Of a stretch of DNA of 63,769 nucleotides, positions 1 to 10,016 are shown in pieces. Each line of letters starts with the position of its first letter. The stretch's first letter is position 1. Source of the stretch: Phycisphaerae bacterium (lineage in GTDB: Bacteria; Planctomycetota; Phycisphaerae; UBA1845; PWPN01); assembly GCA_030372985.1 (NCBI GenBank), contig JAUCQB010000172.1, positions 1 to 63,769 on the forward strand, read 5' to 3'. Made by a program: the position numbers and the translations under genes. The notes beneath the pieces are model-generated. The model saw nothing but the letters and a program-made list of their open reading frames with translations. It was not told where the DNA came from and did no database searches.

Positions 1-2
1 CC

Positions 3-155
3 CTGATCCCCCTCGCTTCCGGCTGCAGTGCCGGAACACGGCTGTTCAACGGCAAAGACACCTCCGGCTGGGTTGAGGTCGGCAGCAAAGGTGCTTGGAC
101 GGCCGAGACCAGAAACGTGTGCCCCGCCGTCGACTGTCCCAACGCGAGCTATTGA
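3..155 (+). pseudogene. truncated DUF1080 (3-keto-disaccharide hydrolase-like) lipoprotein remnant
   Basis: The frame entering from the left edge reads a lipobox-like stretch (LASGC) followed directly by LFNGKDTSGWVEVGSKGAW, the characteristic start of DUF1080 domains, which are secreted sugar-binding or hydrolase-like jelly rolls abundant in planctomycetes. The frame stops at 153-155, about 40 residues after the cysteine, whereas a DUF1080 domain needs roughly 180-200 residues. The residues after the conserved block no longer look like the family. It is therefore probably a decayed or frameshifted gene. Its start lies outside the window. It converges on the large leftward gene that ends at 177. 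Confidence 0.5.
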
Positions 156-176
156 TCGTGCCGGCCTGTCCGAACC

Positions 177-3100
177 TCACGGCAACCGCTTCAGGTTCTC
201 CCAGCGCACGGCCCAACTGCCGTTTTGCGGGAACCCGGGTGCATTCTCGTGCGGCGCGCCGTCCCAGCCGGCCGCCATCATGGCCACGGCCGCCAGCAGG
301 CTGCCGTTACCCGTCAGATACACGGGCACTCCATTGTGCAGGTAATTGTGCCCGTTGGGCAGATAATGGTTCCGGGGGGTCTTCATCATCAACGCGTCTA
401 CGGCGATCGCGGGCTCGCCAATCCGGGCAGCAGTCATCGCGACCATGGGAAAGTCCCAGCCCCAGCACGTGCCCCAGTTCCATTGATCCAACACGATACG
501 AAGCGTGCGGCGCATGGTCTCCTGATCAACAGTCACCCCGGGCAGCATCCCGCACGCGGCCAGAAGCGAGGGATGATCGCGCCACCACTTGCTCTCGGAC
601 CAGGTTTCCTGAATCGATTCGGCGGTCAGGTACAATCCGTCCTTGACCGGCAGCTTGGACAGGTGCCGGATGACATGCTCCCATCTCTCGTCGGGCTTGA
701 GTCCGAGCCTCTCTCGCCATTTCTGAGCGGTCGTGAGAGCCCATTCCCAATATGCGAGTTCGTAGGTGGGGTTGCAGACCGTCCTGGCGTCGTAGTTTTC
801 CTGGGCCGGCATCACCGGCGGGCCAAGCACGTAGCGATGCCGATCCTTGTCCCACACCGCGTATGAGGCCATGAACTCCGCGCTCTCGAACACGATGTCT
901 CGGTACAACTCCAGCGTTTCGCGGTCGGGATGCGCCCGGTAGCACAGTTCGGCATAATAGATCGGATGCGGCTGCTGCCAGATGAGAAGCGGCGCGATGA
1001 CCGACGGGCCTTCACGACCATCCGGGCCGACCATCTTTGGCCAACGGGCGCCGCGATAACCCTGCATGGCGGCGGTCTTGCGAGCCATCGGGAGGATGGA
1101 CCGATACCACGGCAGGCTTTTCTCCAGCAGCGACAGGCGATTCCAGAGCGCGAAATGTACGCCGTGCCACCAGTGACATTCCAGATGAGGCTTGCCGTAC
1201 CAGCTATTGAACGTCAGGCCGGTCTCCGGCGGCGGCATCGGCCCGGCACACTGGATAGCCATCAGGTACTGCGAGAGAACAATTCGACGTTCGAGTTCGT
1301 GAGCGCGGAGATCTGTGCTTCCGGAAAGATCAATTGCTCCCCCATCGCTCCAGAAGTGTTTCCAGTGCGTGTTGCTCGCAACCTGACATCGGCCTACATC
1401 AGGCACGTCTGCCGGCACGGGCGTGGGTGAGAACGCGACGACGCACTCGAAACTGCTGCCGGCCTCCGCCGGGACCAGCCCGCAGTGATGTGGCTTCGTG
1501 GTTTGGAACTGCGTGCCCTTCGGACAAACCACGCTCACATAGTACTTGTCGGAATCGAGCGTGCGCTGCAGATCAATCCGGCTCTCCGTCCTGCCGATAA
1601 CCGTCGTTTCGTGAAGCTCCGGGTGGTCCCAGTCTCCCGGCTCCTTGCCGAATTGGCCTGAGCCGTATGGGAAGCTGACCGCAACCCTCAGACGGCGCGC
1701 GGAAACCAGCGGCGAACCGATCCTCACGGCGATTGCGTCGAGGTCGGGATGGCAACAGGTCTTGACCTCCACCGGAGAGCCTTCAAGAACGAAGCGGCTG
1801 GTCAGCAGGCCGCTCCAGAGATCGAGACTCTGGTCAATGTCCTTGAGATCCTCCAGGACGGCCGGTGAGTTGTCCGACTTGATCAGTTCAAGGCTGATCC
1901 GGCCCAATCCGAGCCGATGCGGGTTGGACCTCAGCCACTCACCGGCCTTGCTTTTCATGTTGGTTGCATACTTCACCATGCGACCGTAGGTGTCGAAATC
2001 GACCAGCGTGTCCTCGAGCCGGTAATTGTCCGGGTTCGGGAAGCTGTGCCACCCCCAATAGGACTGCATACACAGGGGAATACCCTTGTCATGGAATCCC
2101 GCGAAGGTCTGCAAACCGGTGATGTCGACATTGAAGGCAAACGCGCCGTTCCCCAATGAGAACGGGGTCAACGCATCGGCCTTCCGAACAACCGGATTGT
2201 GACGGCGTACCAGCGCGATCCGATCGATCGGTTCGGCACGGCGAGTCTCCGGCATTGTCACGGCCTCGAGGTACAAAACGGCCTCGTCGCTGAACGACGA
2301 CGGCCGGGAAAACCTCTGTTCACCGTCGGCGAGGCTGCGATCCTCCTCATCCGCCCAGCCGCCGTTCCTGGGATTGAACCACCTCACCCGGTAGCGGCCC
2401 GCCGAGAGGTTCAGCCCCAGCCTCCCGCCGGAATCGCCATAGGCAATGTACACCTGCCCTGGAGCGGCCAGAACGTAATCCGTATCTCCCCGGGCCAGGT
2501 CGTCGCGAGGCGAGGTCCGGTTGAACCGGGTCGACTCCATGAATCGTACGAGGTGCCCGCAGGCTTGCAGGTCGGCAACGGGCGTGGACTCGATGTCCAT
2601 CCCCAGAATCATCGAATACCCGCCGCCCATCGCGATGGACCAGGTTTTCCGGCGAAGCAAGTCACCGGTACCGGCAAAAGGCTTCTTGCCGAAACTCGAA
2701 TCGGCGAATTCCGACATGTTGATGTTGACTCGACCGCCAACGTTCTTCCAGGCCGCGACTGTATCCGCGTGCAGTTCCTCAGGCGTTTCCACGTTTGACT
2801 GGACGGCGAACTGGTCAAACGCGGGATTTCCATTGAAGTCAAAGGATGTCCCGTTGTTCTGGTGAATAGAAACGGGATGGCGGCGGTCGTCCTTTTGTTT
2901 GATCCGCTCGGCGATCTTCGCCGCGTGAGCCTTGGTGAGCTTCTCACCGTATTCCTCGGCCACACACCAGATCAGGTGCCGGTGGTGCTTGAACCGCTCC
3001 ACCATCGCATCGATGAATGCCGCTTCCTCGGGTTTCAACTGGCCACCGGCAGGAAAATCCTTGCCGAAAGGAGCCGTACTGTCGTCGTAGAAGAAGAAGA

Positions 3101-4595
3101 AAATCACGATGCCATTGTTATCCATCGCCGTGAACCAGGCTTCCCACTGGTTCAGAATGTCCTTGTCGAGCCCCTTGGTCAGATCGCTGTCGACGTAGGG
3201 ATTGTGGGTGGCATCCCCGTCGCCGCCGTGGCTGCGAATAGCCATCAGGTAGATGCAGTTGGCTCCGGTGGCGGCCAGCTTGTTGATCAACGCCATCTGA
3301 TCGCCGTGGCGCGTGCCGTCCGGGTTGCGGGTGCCGCGGTACAGAAAGCCTTCCGGATCGCCAGGACCGCACATGTAAAACGGCCGTCCGTCCTGCTGTT
3401 TCAGCCATGCGGGGTGCTCGGGATCAGCGACGATACCTTCCGAAATCAAGGACTCCATCAGCAGACGGAACGCTTCATCGCGGGGATTTCCCTGCTTGTC
3501 GCCAAGGGTGGTGTCATTCCAGGATACCACCAGATCCAGGCTGGGGATCACCACCACGGCCCGCTGGCCGTTGGCGTGACCGAACGCACCGTATGTATCC
3601 ACCGGAGCACTTGGCCAGAAGCGCCGCCCCTTGCCGTCCAGGCCGTTGACCCACCAGAGGTAGCTGTAGCTCCCGCTGTGATCGGTCTGGTCATCCGGCA
3701 CCTTCTGCGATCCGATGGAGCGCTGGCCGGGGCACATCTGGGCCGGCCGAGCCTCGGTCCGAGGGATCGAGTTGGGAAGAGGACTTGTCACCGCCAAGGT
3801 GGCATTGGCCTCGCTGATGAGCTGCTTGCCGCTCCAATTTCCTTTGTGGAGGTACAACAGCCCGAAGCGGGCGAAATCTCGCACCGAAATGCCGAACCGC
3901 CCCGGCCGATTCTGCGTCCCGAAGAACGTGAAGGTCGGATCATCCTCGCACTGCATCAGATCCGTCAGCCTGGGATGCAGAACTTGGGCATCAACGGTAT
4001 CGTAAGTGACCCCATAGACCTTGAGGAACAACGTATCCCACAGAAGGGCCATCTGCCAGTCGCTGTAGTCAAAGGCGGCTCCCGGCTTCTCCTGTACGCC
4101 GTAACAGGAGGTCTGCGTGGCCATATGCCGGAAGGTCATGAGCCGATCCTTGAAGTCGAGGTCCGGGTTGATCTCGTTCAGACGCGGCTCCCACCTCACT
4201 ACCGGCTCGTCGAGACTGGCCAGCTTGCCGTCCTCTACGGCCTTGAACAGGAAATGGGCAATAACGGGCTTGCAGGCCGAGGCAACGTCCTGCCGCCGAG
4301 TCTGATCTCCCCACGTATAGACCATGTAGCCGTGACGTACGACACAGCCCCGCCCCCCGATATAGTCGCGGAAGGCATCCAGTCTCTTGACATCCATGCC
4401 GACCTCGGCCGGCGTCTTGAACTGCCAGGTGGTACCCGGAAAGACCAGCGCCGGGCAGTCCAGGGCAATTGCCAGGGATGCGGTCAGGACGATCCCAACC
4501 GTGCGGCAGGAAAAGGCTCGCCATGCCCTGTTGACGTGGCCCGCGCCGTCCCCGCGGCTGAAACTGTGGATGCTGGTGTTGCTGGATGCTGTCAT
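177..4595 (-). CDS. secreted three-domain fusion: beta-lactamase-fold hydrolase + DUF4038-like + six-hairpin glycosidase-like
   Basis: A 1472-residue protein with three units. An N-terminal hydrophobic segment (about 33-48) precedes a serine beta-lactamase/esterase-like domain (about 50-385) with the SACK (SxxK) motif and Y-S-D at the YxN position. Residues about 392-775 form a DUF4038/GH140-like TIM barrel plus a small beta domain, with IWCVAEEYGE and NMSEFAD as candidate acidic catalytic sites. Residues about 780-1472 resemble an alpha/alpha six-hairpin glycosidase of the GH65/GH95 type, ending in LPNGHNYLHNGVPVYLTGNG. The start is supported by AAGGAG five bases upstream of ATG. It is the last gene of a leftward block. 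Its first two units match the two separate genes at 8358-9962 and 6653-8374. Unlike those, it carries no dockerin. Substrate unknown; the third domain's family is the least certain. Confidence 0.85.
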   Translation of the reverse strand: MTASSNTSIHSFSRGDGAGHVNRAWRAFSCRTVGIVLTASLAIALDCPALVFPGTTWQFKTPAEVGMDVKRLDAFRDYIGGRGCVVRHGYMVYTWGDQTRRQDVASACKPVIAHFLFKAVEDGKLASLDEPVVRWEPRLNEINPDLDFKDRLMTFRHMATQTSCYGVQEKPGAAFDYSDWQMALLWDTLFLKVYGVTYDTVDAQVLHPRLTDLMQCEDDPTFTFFGTQNRPGRFGISVRDFARFGLLYLHKGNWSGKQLISEANATLAVTSPLPNSIPRTEARPAQMCPGQRSIGSQKVPDDQTDHSGSYSYLWWVNGLDGKGRRFWPSAPVDTYGAFGHANGQRAVVVIPSLDLVVSWNDTTLGDKQGNPRDEAFRLLMESLISEGIVADPEHPAWLKQQDGRPFYMCGPGDPEGFLYRGTRNPDGTRHGDQMALINKLAATGANCIYLMAIRSHGGDGDATHNPYVDSDLTKGLDKDILNQWEAWFTAMDNNGIVIFFFFYDDSTAPFGKDFPAGGQLKPEEAAFIDAMVERFKHHRHLIWCVAEEYGEKLTKAHAAKIAERIKQKDDRRHPVSIHQNNGTSFDFNGNPAFDQFAVQSNVETPEELHADTVAAWKNVGGRVNINMSEFADSSFGKKPFAGTGDLLRRKTWSIAMGGGYSMILGMDIESTPVADLQACGHLVRFMESTRFNRTSPRDDLARGDTDYVLAAPGQVYIAYGDSGGRLGLNLSAGRYRVRWFNPRNGGWADEEDRSLADGEQRFSRPSSFSDEAVLYLEAVTMPETRRAEPIDRIALVRRHNPVVRKADALTPFSLGNGAFAFNVDITGLQTFAGFHDKGIPLCMQSYWGWHSFPNPDNYRLEDTLVDFDTYGRMVKYATNMKSKAGEWLRSNPHRLGLGRISLELIKSDNSPAVLEDLKDIDQSLDLWSGLLTSRFVLEGSPVEVKTCCHPDLDAIAVRIGSPLVSARRLRVAVSFPYGSGQFGKEPGDWDHPELHETTVIGRTESRIDLQRTLDSDKYYVSVVCPKGTQFQTTKPHHCGLVPAEAGSSFECVVAFSPTPVPADVPDVGRCQVASNTHWKHFWSDGGAIDLSGSTDLRAHELERRIVLSQYLMAIQCAGPMPPPETGLTFNSWYGKPHLECHWWHGVHFALWNRLSLLEKSLPWYRSILPMARKTAAMQGYRGARWPKMVGPDGREGPSVIAPLLIWQQPHPIYYAELCYRAHPDRETLELYRDIVFESAEFMASYAVWDKDRHRYVLGPPVMPAQENYDARTVCNPTYELAYWEWALTTAQKWRERLGLKPDERWEHVIRHLSKLPVKDGLYLTAESIQETWSESKWWRDHPSLLAACGMLPGVTVDQETMRRTLRIVLDQWNWGTCWGWDFPMVAMTAARIGEPAIAVDALMMKTPRNHYLPNGHNYLHNGVPVYLTGNGSLLAAVAMMAAGWDGAPHENAPGFPQNGSWAVRWENLKRLP

Positions 4596-4643
4596 ATCGT
4601 CTCCTTCTCGCGTCCGGAGAATGGGGGTTACGGCAGGAACATA

Positions 4644-6566
4644 CTAACCGGGCAGATCATCACATCCAGGATCAGAAAGGACTCCAGGCCCGGAGATACA
4701 CGCCCAGAACATCGAGAAATCATTCTGATCGACCAGGCCGTTGCCGTCCATGTCCGCGAACAGGCACTCGGGCGGGAGAGCCCCAGGGTCCCGGCCCGTG
4801 TAGCACGCCTGGAACGTTCCGAAGTCCTCCTGGTCGACATCGCCGTCGCCGTCGGCATCACCGGGCGGCGACACGGTCCTGAGAGTCCATACTTGGCCCT
4901 CGGTCGTACCCGCGGCGTTGACCTCGTCAATACGCCAGTAGTATGTCGTGCTCAACGCCAAAGGCCCCGGGTCAAAGGTGGTGGCAGACTGGTTGCCGCG
5001 GAACACACCGGGGCTGCTCGTCCCGAAGTAAACAGTATGGGAACTCGCCCCGGCACCGGCCGTCCAACTCAGTGTGGTGTCGAGAGGCACGCGTGTCGTC
5101 CCGTCAGCGGGACTTGGGTCGCTCGCGCGGGCCGGCGGACCGGCGCCGGCCGGCAAGACCAGCACGAAATAGTTGCTCGAGGCTCCGGTCGCGCCGGACG
5201 CCATGTTCGCACCCAGAACAGCCTCGCCGATCGAAAAAGACATTCTGTACAGCTTCGCGTACCCCTGGGCCGCATCGGAAACTCCAATCACGCCGGCCAT
5301 CTCCGTGCAGCCGCCCATCCAGTCCGGCAAGGCGCTCGCCCGTCGATCGTACGCGATGTAGACGTCCGCGTCCTGATCGATGTCGAAGTCGATCCAGGCT
5401 TCGCTGGTTGCCCCGGCATCGTCGTTTCGAGTCTGGATGCCCTGGCAACCCTGGAGATACGCCGGCATCGAGGTGATCGTGTATGAACGGTCCGCAAAGT
5501 ACGCCGAGCCGAGCGTGAATGTGGCGAGGTTGTACCGGCGGAGATCGGTGATCGTGACGCTCTGACCAGGCGGATGAGCGGCGACGTAGTCTCGATAGGC
5601 ACCATAGGCCGGTTTCTCGGTCAGATCGGCGCGGAGGATGCCCCACGAGGGAACTCCCGATGTGGGATCATCCTTCAGCTCGTAGAAGAAGATCTTGTTG
5701 ATCCAGGGCCTCAGGCGAACCTGATCAAGCAACTGGACATAAAGGTTGGCCTGTTCAGCTTCCGTAACGGTGTCGACGTGCGTCCCGCCGGCGGTCGGCC
5801 AGCCAACCTCGGTGAACCAGACGGCCTTGCCCCAGGCGCCCGTGTTCTGCAGGAGAGTCTTGTAGTTGGGATCCTCCCACGGCCAGCGATAGCCGTCGAA
5901 CTTGTTCATGATGTCGCTGACCTGCTCGTCGTATTTGTGAACCGTCACCACGTCGATGTAGTCCTTGGCCGCGTTAAGGACGTCCTCCAGGAAGTCGCTG
6001 TCGCCCGCCAGGTCCGGCGCGCATCGCAAGGCGGTCGGATCCGCCTCGCGGATCGCCTGGGCGCCGGGAATGACGATGGTGTTGATGTACTGGCTGCTTG
6101 TCCCGGAGAAAAACTGATCGAGGTCCGGCTCATTCCACAACCCCCAGTGCCGGATGCTCCCCTTGTAACGGTTGACGGTAGCCCGGACGAAATCCTTCCA
6201 GTCGTTCGGGTTGGTCGGCGGGACCGTGTGGTCCTGTCCCCCGTTGGCCCAGGATGGGGTGTAGGCCAGGGTGGCGTAAAAGCGGATGCCCCGCGCGTTG
6301 GCCGAATTCACCGCGGCATCGATCGCCCCCCAACTGTAGACGCCTTTCGACGTCTCCATCGCGAACCAGTTAAGGTCAACTCGCCCCCAGCCAATGTTGC
6401 CGGCCTGGCACTTCGCGATCAACGCATCCGTGGGAACATGGGTGTTAATGCCGTACATGGACTGCGGGGCCAGAGTCTGTCCCCGTGCCTGAGTCCCTCC
6501 GCATGTGCAGGCCGCTGCGATCGCGATGATCGCGGCTGTCTGCTTGTTGACGGCCTTTGTCCGCAT
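4644..6566 (-). CDS. secreted GH39/GH5-like glycoside hydrolase with Fn3-like and dockerin-like domains
   Basis: 640 residues: signal peptide (about 1-28), then a TIM barrel of clan GH-A type (about 32-340). HWGLWNEPD supplies a likely acid/base Glu and VWFTEVGWPTAGG a likely nucleophile Glu. A beta-rich segment follows (about 345-455), then a fibronectin-III-like module (about 465-560, ending TTYYWRIDEVNAAGTT). The C-terminus is dockerin-like, with two calcium loops (GDADGDGDVDQEDF and DMDGNGLVDQNDF). GH39-like retaining glycosidases act on xylosides, iduronides or related glycans; the substrate cannot be read here. It sits 48 bp upstream of the giant fusion and 86 bp downstream of the DUF4038-like gene, so the block is probably one transcription unit. 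Confidence 0.85.
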   Translation of the reverse strand: MRTKAVNKQTAAIIAIAAACTCGGTQARGQTLAPQSMYGINTHVPTDALIAKCQAGNIGWGRVDLNWFAMETSKGVYSWGAIDAAVNSANARGIRFYATLAYTPSWANGGQDHTVPPTNPNDWKDFVRATVNRYKGSIRHWGLWNEPDLDQFFSGTSSQYINTIVIPGAQAIREADPTALRCAPDLAGDSDFLEDVLNAAKDYIDVVTVHKYDEQVSDIMNKFDGYRWPWEDPNYKTLLQNTGAWGKAVWFTEVGWPTAGGTHVDTVTEAEQANLYVQLLDQVRLRPWINKIFFYELKDDPTSGVPSWGILRADLTEKPAYGAYRDYVAAHPPGQSVTITDLRRYNLATFTLGSAYFADRSYTITSMPAYLQGCQGIQTRNDDAGATSEAWIDFDIDQDADVYIAYDRRASALPDWMGGCTEMAGVIGVSDAAQGYAKLYRMSFSIGEAVLGANMASGATGASSNYFVLVLPAGAGPPARASDPSPADGTTRVPLDTTLSWTAGAGASSHTVYFGTSSPGVFRGNQSATTFDPGPLALSTTYYWRIDEVNAAGTTEGQVWTLRTVSPPGDADGDGDVDQEDFGTFQACYTGRDPGALPPECLFADMDGNGLVDQNDFSMFWACISGPGVLSDPGCDDLPG

Positions 6567-6652
6567 GACGGCCCCCTTGGTTAGCCTGAAGACTCATCCC
6601 GGTGACCGGACTGCCGCCTTGCCGCATTCCTCCTCCCGCAACCGCCCTCAAA

Positions 6653-8374
6653 TCAATCCGCGCAGGCAGGATCGGCGGGAACCCCAGCCCCGCTTATGCA
6701 TCGGACGAACAGAGTGAGGTCAGACTGATTCACGAGCTCGTCCTGGTCAATATCCGCGGACAGGCACTCCGGACTGATCGGGTCGCCCGAGACTGTGAAG
6801 CAGGCTTGGAAAAGGCCGAAATCTTCCTGATCGACATCTCCGTCACCGTCCATGTCGCCGGAGAGTCCTCCAGTCATAAAGCTCCATACCGATCCCGTGC
6901 CTGTGCCGACCTCGTTCACCTCGTCTATTCGCCAGAAGTAGGTCGTGAGCGGCTCGAGCAGTCCCGGGTCAAAAGAGGTCTCCGGCTGATTGACGCGGAA
7001 ATCGCCCGGACTGCTGGTCCCGAAGTGCACGTTATGCGAAGTCGCGCCGCCGCCTGCCGTCCACGAAAGCTCGACGTCGCGCGGTACTCGCGACGCCCCC
7101 GACGGCGGAAACGGATTGCCGGCCGGAGCGGGAACCGTGCGAACAACATACAACGCGGCATCCCCTGCAAACGCACTCGGCTTGGCAAAAAGCTGCGAAC
7201 CTGCCGCGGAGACCGCCCGCGTTCCCTGGTCCACCCAAGACCCGGTCCCGGGATCATACCATTTGACTGCATAGTTGCCCGGCAGCATTGAGATACCGAA
7301 ATCAAAGCCAGCATCGCCGTACGCGATGTACATCTCCCCGGGGCTGGCCAGAACGTAATTCGTATCGCTGCCGGCCAGTTCGTCATGAGGCGCGGCCTCG
7401 TTGAACCGCGTCGCTTCCATGAACCCGACCAGCCGGCCGCAGATCTCCAGGTCGCTGAGCGGCGTGGAGGCGATGTCCATGCCCAGGATCATCGAGTATC
7501 CTCCGCCCATCGCGATGGACCAGACCTTCTCCCGCAAAACCGCGCCGCTGCCGGCATCGGCGAACTCCGCCATGTTCACGTTCACCAGCCCCCCGACGTT
7601 ATTCCAGGCCGCGATGGTGCCGGCATGCAGTTCGGCCGCCGTTGCCACGTTCCACTGCGCGGCGAACTGGTCGAAAGACGGGTTCCCATTGAAGTCAAAC
7701 GACGTTCCGCTGTTCTGGTGGATGGCGACCGGATGTCCGCGGTCGTCCTGGAGCTTGATCTGCTGAGCCACCTTGTCGGCGTGGGCGGCCGAAAGGCCTT
7801 CGGCGTATTCCTCGGCCACGCACCAGATCAGGTGCTTGTACTGCTTGAACCGGCTGACCATCGAGTTGATGAAGGTCGCTTCCTGGGTCGTCAGTTGCCC
7901 GCCGGCCGGCAGATCCTTGCCAAAAGGCGAAGCGTCATCGTCGTAGAAAACAAAGAAGATGACGATGCCGTTGCTGTCCATGGCCGCAAACCAGGTCTGC
8001 CACTGGTTCAGAATGTCGTTGTCGAGTCCTTTGGACAAGTCGCTGTCGATGTAGGGATTCTGGGTGGCGTCCCCGTCGCCGCCGTGGCTGCGGATAGCCA
8101 TGAGGTAGATGCAGTTGGCTCCGGTGCCGGCCAGCTTGCTGATCAACGTCAACTGGTCGCCGTTGCGGGTGCCGTTTGCGTTTCGAGTGCCCCGGTAGAG
8201 GAATCCCTCGGGATCTCCCGGTCCGCACATGTAGAACGGGCCGCCGTCCTGGTACTTGAACCAGGCCGGGTGGGCGGCGTCAACGACGATCTGGCCGGCG
8301 GGCGCCTGGGCGAACACCAACGACGACAGCAGCATCAGCAGCACGAACGGCACAGCATTACTGAAATGCATCAT
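6653..8374 (-). CDS. secreted DUF4038 / GH140-like hydrolase with Fn3-like and dockerin-like domains
   Basis: About 573 residues from the ATG that opens the signal peptide MMHFSNAVPFVLLMLLSSLV. A GTG at 8404 in the same frame would add ten residues. The mature part begins AHPAWFKYQDGGPFYMCGPG and has the DUF4038-type barrel with IWCVAEEYAE and NMAEFADA, then a putative collagen-binding-type beta domain (about 325-405). A Fn3-like module (about 415-505) and a two-loop dockerin-like domain complete it. DUF4038 proteins include the GH140 apiosidases of rhamnogalacturonan-II degradation. It is strongly similar to the middle third of the fusion protein at 177-4595. The start overlaps the end of the upstream beta-lactamase-fold gene by 17 bp, suggesting translational coupling. 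Confidence 0.82.
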   Translation of the reverse strand: MMHFSNAVPFVLLMLLSSLVFAQAPAGQIVVDAAHPAWFKYQDGGPFYMCGPGDPEGFLYRGTRNANGTRNGDQLTLISKLAGTGANCIYLMAIRSHGGDGDATQNPYIDSDLSKGLDNDILNQWQTWFAAMDSNGIVIFFVFYDDDASPFGKDLPAGGQLTTQEATFINSMVSRFKQYKHLIWCVAEEYAEGLSAAHADKVAQQIKLQDDRGHPVAIHQNSGTSFDFNGNPSFDQFAAQWNVATAAELHAGTIAAWNNVGGLVNVNMAEFADAGSGAVLREKVWSIAMGGGYSMILGMDIASTPLSDLEICGRLVGFMEATRFNEAAPHDELAGSDTNYVLASPGEMYIAYGDAGFDFGISMLPGNYAVKWYDPGTGSWVDQGTRAVSAAGSQLFAKPSAFAGDAALYVVRTVPAPAGNPFPPSGASRVPRDVELSWTAGGGATSHNVHFGTSSPGDFRVNQPETSFDPGLLEPLTTYFWRIDEVNEVGTGTGSVWSFMTGGLSGDMDGDGDVDQEDFGLFQACFTVSGDPISPECLSADIDQDELVNQSDLTLFVRCISGAGVPADPACAD

Positions 8375-9962
8375 CGCAGGCCACATCCGCAAGAACGCCG
8401 GCACCTGAAAGACAGCCCAGGAACACCGTCAGGTCGGACTGATTCACCATTTCGTTGTGATCGAAATCCGCAGCTGGACAGGCAGACGAAACCGGATTCT
8501 CTCCGGTGAGACACGCCTGGAACAAACCGAAGTCTTTCTGGTCCACATCGCCGTCGAGGTCCAGATCCGGAAGCACGGACCTGACCTCAACCGTGACGGC
8601 AATGGTCTGGGACATATTGGAGGGCGGGGGCACGCTGCCGTCGTCGGCGACCGTGATCGTTGCCGTGTGTGACCCGATCGCCATATCCCCCACTGCAAAA
8701 GAAACCGTGATGGTGTCGGCTTCGCCGGTGGATGTGCCATCGGATGGAACAATCTGCAGCCATTCCCGATCGACGGTTATTTCGTATTGCAGCGTTCCTG
8801 CTCCACCGTTGGACACGGTGAACGTGTCATCGGACAGAGTCCCGCCGTAGTCCATCGATCGGCTGATCTGACTCTTGCTCAGTACGATCAACGGAGCCGT
8901 TGGCATGACGGATTCGGCCAGCAGCTTGAGTACCTGGTTCGAACTGGAATCGGAGTTACCAGGTGAGAAGCCGAGCGTCGCTCCGTTGAAGTAAGCCATC
9001 ACGATCCCGAGGCCGGGCATCACCGTAACCACCTCTTTGCCCCAGTGCCCGTTGGCCTGAAAGGTGTCGGCGGGAGCGTCAGGCCAGGTGATCGATGTCG
9101 GGTGCAGGGCCCCGGTGGCGTTGAACCACCAGTTGAACCCGTAGATACCGGGGCCGTAGGGCGTCTGGTCCGACCCGCCGCCGTAAGTTCCGATGCTCAG
9201 ATAATCGCCGGAAGGATCGCCTGCGGCGGTCTTGGGCAAACTTGATGATACCTGCGGTTTCATGTAGTCGTTGAAGTACTGCTGAGGCAGCAACTGCGTG
9301 CCGTTCCAGTACCCCCTGTTGGCCCAGAACCACCCGATCCGGGCAAAATCGCGAACCGAGGTATTCAGGCGGTTGTTGGAGGCGATCAGTGAACCATCCT
9401 GGAACTGCAGCGCGCCCAGCCGGCTGGCGTCCAGAGCCACCGTGTTGGCACTCTGGCCGTATACGCGATCGAACAACGTCTTGACATACAGTTGTATGTT
9501 GTAGTCGTTGTAGGCCCAGGCTGCACCGGGGGCTTCCGCCCGCGTGTAATTGCCGACCATGTTGGCCATGTGCCTGAACGTCATCGGCTGGTCCTTGGTG
9601 CTCAGGCTCCAGCCCCAATTGGCCACCAGTCCGTCGACACTGCCGATGTGACCTTCTTTGATCGCGAAAAACAGCAGCGTGCTGATCACCGGCTTCGAGG
9701 CCGATGCCCAGTCGCCCTTGGCGCTCTGCGAACCCCAGGTCTTGACCATGTATCCGTGGCGGACGATGCACCCGTTACCGCCGATGGTGCTGGCAATCTG
9801 GTCCAGCTTGGCGGAGTCCATCCCGACTTCCGCCGGGGTCTTCGACTCCCAGGTCGCCCCTGGAAACACTTGTCCCTGGGCCGTTTTCAGGCCCGGCGCC
9901 CAGCAGAGCAGAACGCCGGCCGCCAATGTGGTGGCCCCCACGGAAAACCGGAATAGACGCAT
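8358..9962 (-). CDS. secreted beta-lactamase-fold serine hydrolase with BACON-like and dockerin-like domains
   Basis: 534 residues from the ATG at 9962, chosen because GGAGG lies ten bases upstream and a signal peptide (MRLFRFSVGATTLAAGVLL) follows. The serine hydrolase domain (about 30-370) has SASK as the SxxK nucleophile motif, YND at the YxN position and NGHWGKEV as the third motif. This architecture is shared by esterase-like class C beta-lactamase relatives that deacylate sugars or peptides. A BACON-like beta-sandwich (about 375-465) and a dockerin-like domain with DLDLDGDVDQKDF follow. It matches the N-terminal third of the 177-4595 fusion, including the block VFPGATWESKTPAEVGMD. Likely first gene of the glycan-active run. 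Confidence 0.83.
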   Translation of the reverse strand: MRLFRFSVGATTLAAGVLLCWAPGLKTAQGQVFPGATWESKTPAEVGMDSAKLDQIASTIGGNGCIVRHGYMVKTWGSQSAKGDWASASKPVISTLLFFAIKEGHIGSVDGLVANWGWSLSTKDQPMTFRHMANMVGNYTRAEAPGAAWAYNDYNIQLYVKTLFDRVYGQSANTVALDASRLGALQFQDGSLIASNNRLNTSVRDFARIGWFWANRGYWNGTQLLPQQYFNDYMKPQVSSSLPKTAAGDPSGDYLSIGTYGGGSDQTPYGPGIYGFNWWFNATGALHPTSITWPDAPADTFQANGHWGKEVVTVMPGLGIVMAYFNGATLGFSPGNSDSSSNQVLKLLAESVMPTAPLIVLSKSQISRSMDYGGTLSDDTFTVSNGGAGTLQYEITVDREWLQIVPSDGTSTGEADTITVSFAVGDMAIGSHTATITVADDGSVPPPSNMSQTIAVTVEVRSVLPDLDLDGDVDQKDFGLFQACLTGENPVSSACPAADFDHNEMVNQSDLTVFLGCLSGAGVLADVACDDAFQ

Positions 9963-10016
9963 CGACCAAGTTCCTCCCGGACAGAATTCCATACCTGCTG
10001 TACCGCCGGCGATCAA

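Noticed and set aside
2862..5486. Long 874-codon open frame on the plus strand
   Set aside because: It lies opposite the fusion protein and the GH39-like gene, both of which have signal peptides, ribosome sites and family motifs. Its composition is typical of a high-GC antisense shadow.
7385..8509. 374-codon rightward open frame
   Set aside because: Antisense to the DUF4038-like gene; no ribosome site or motif.
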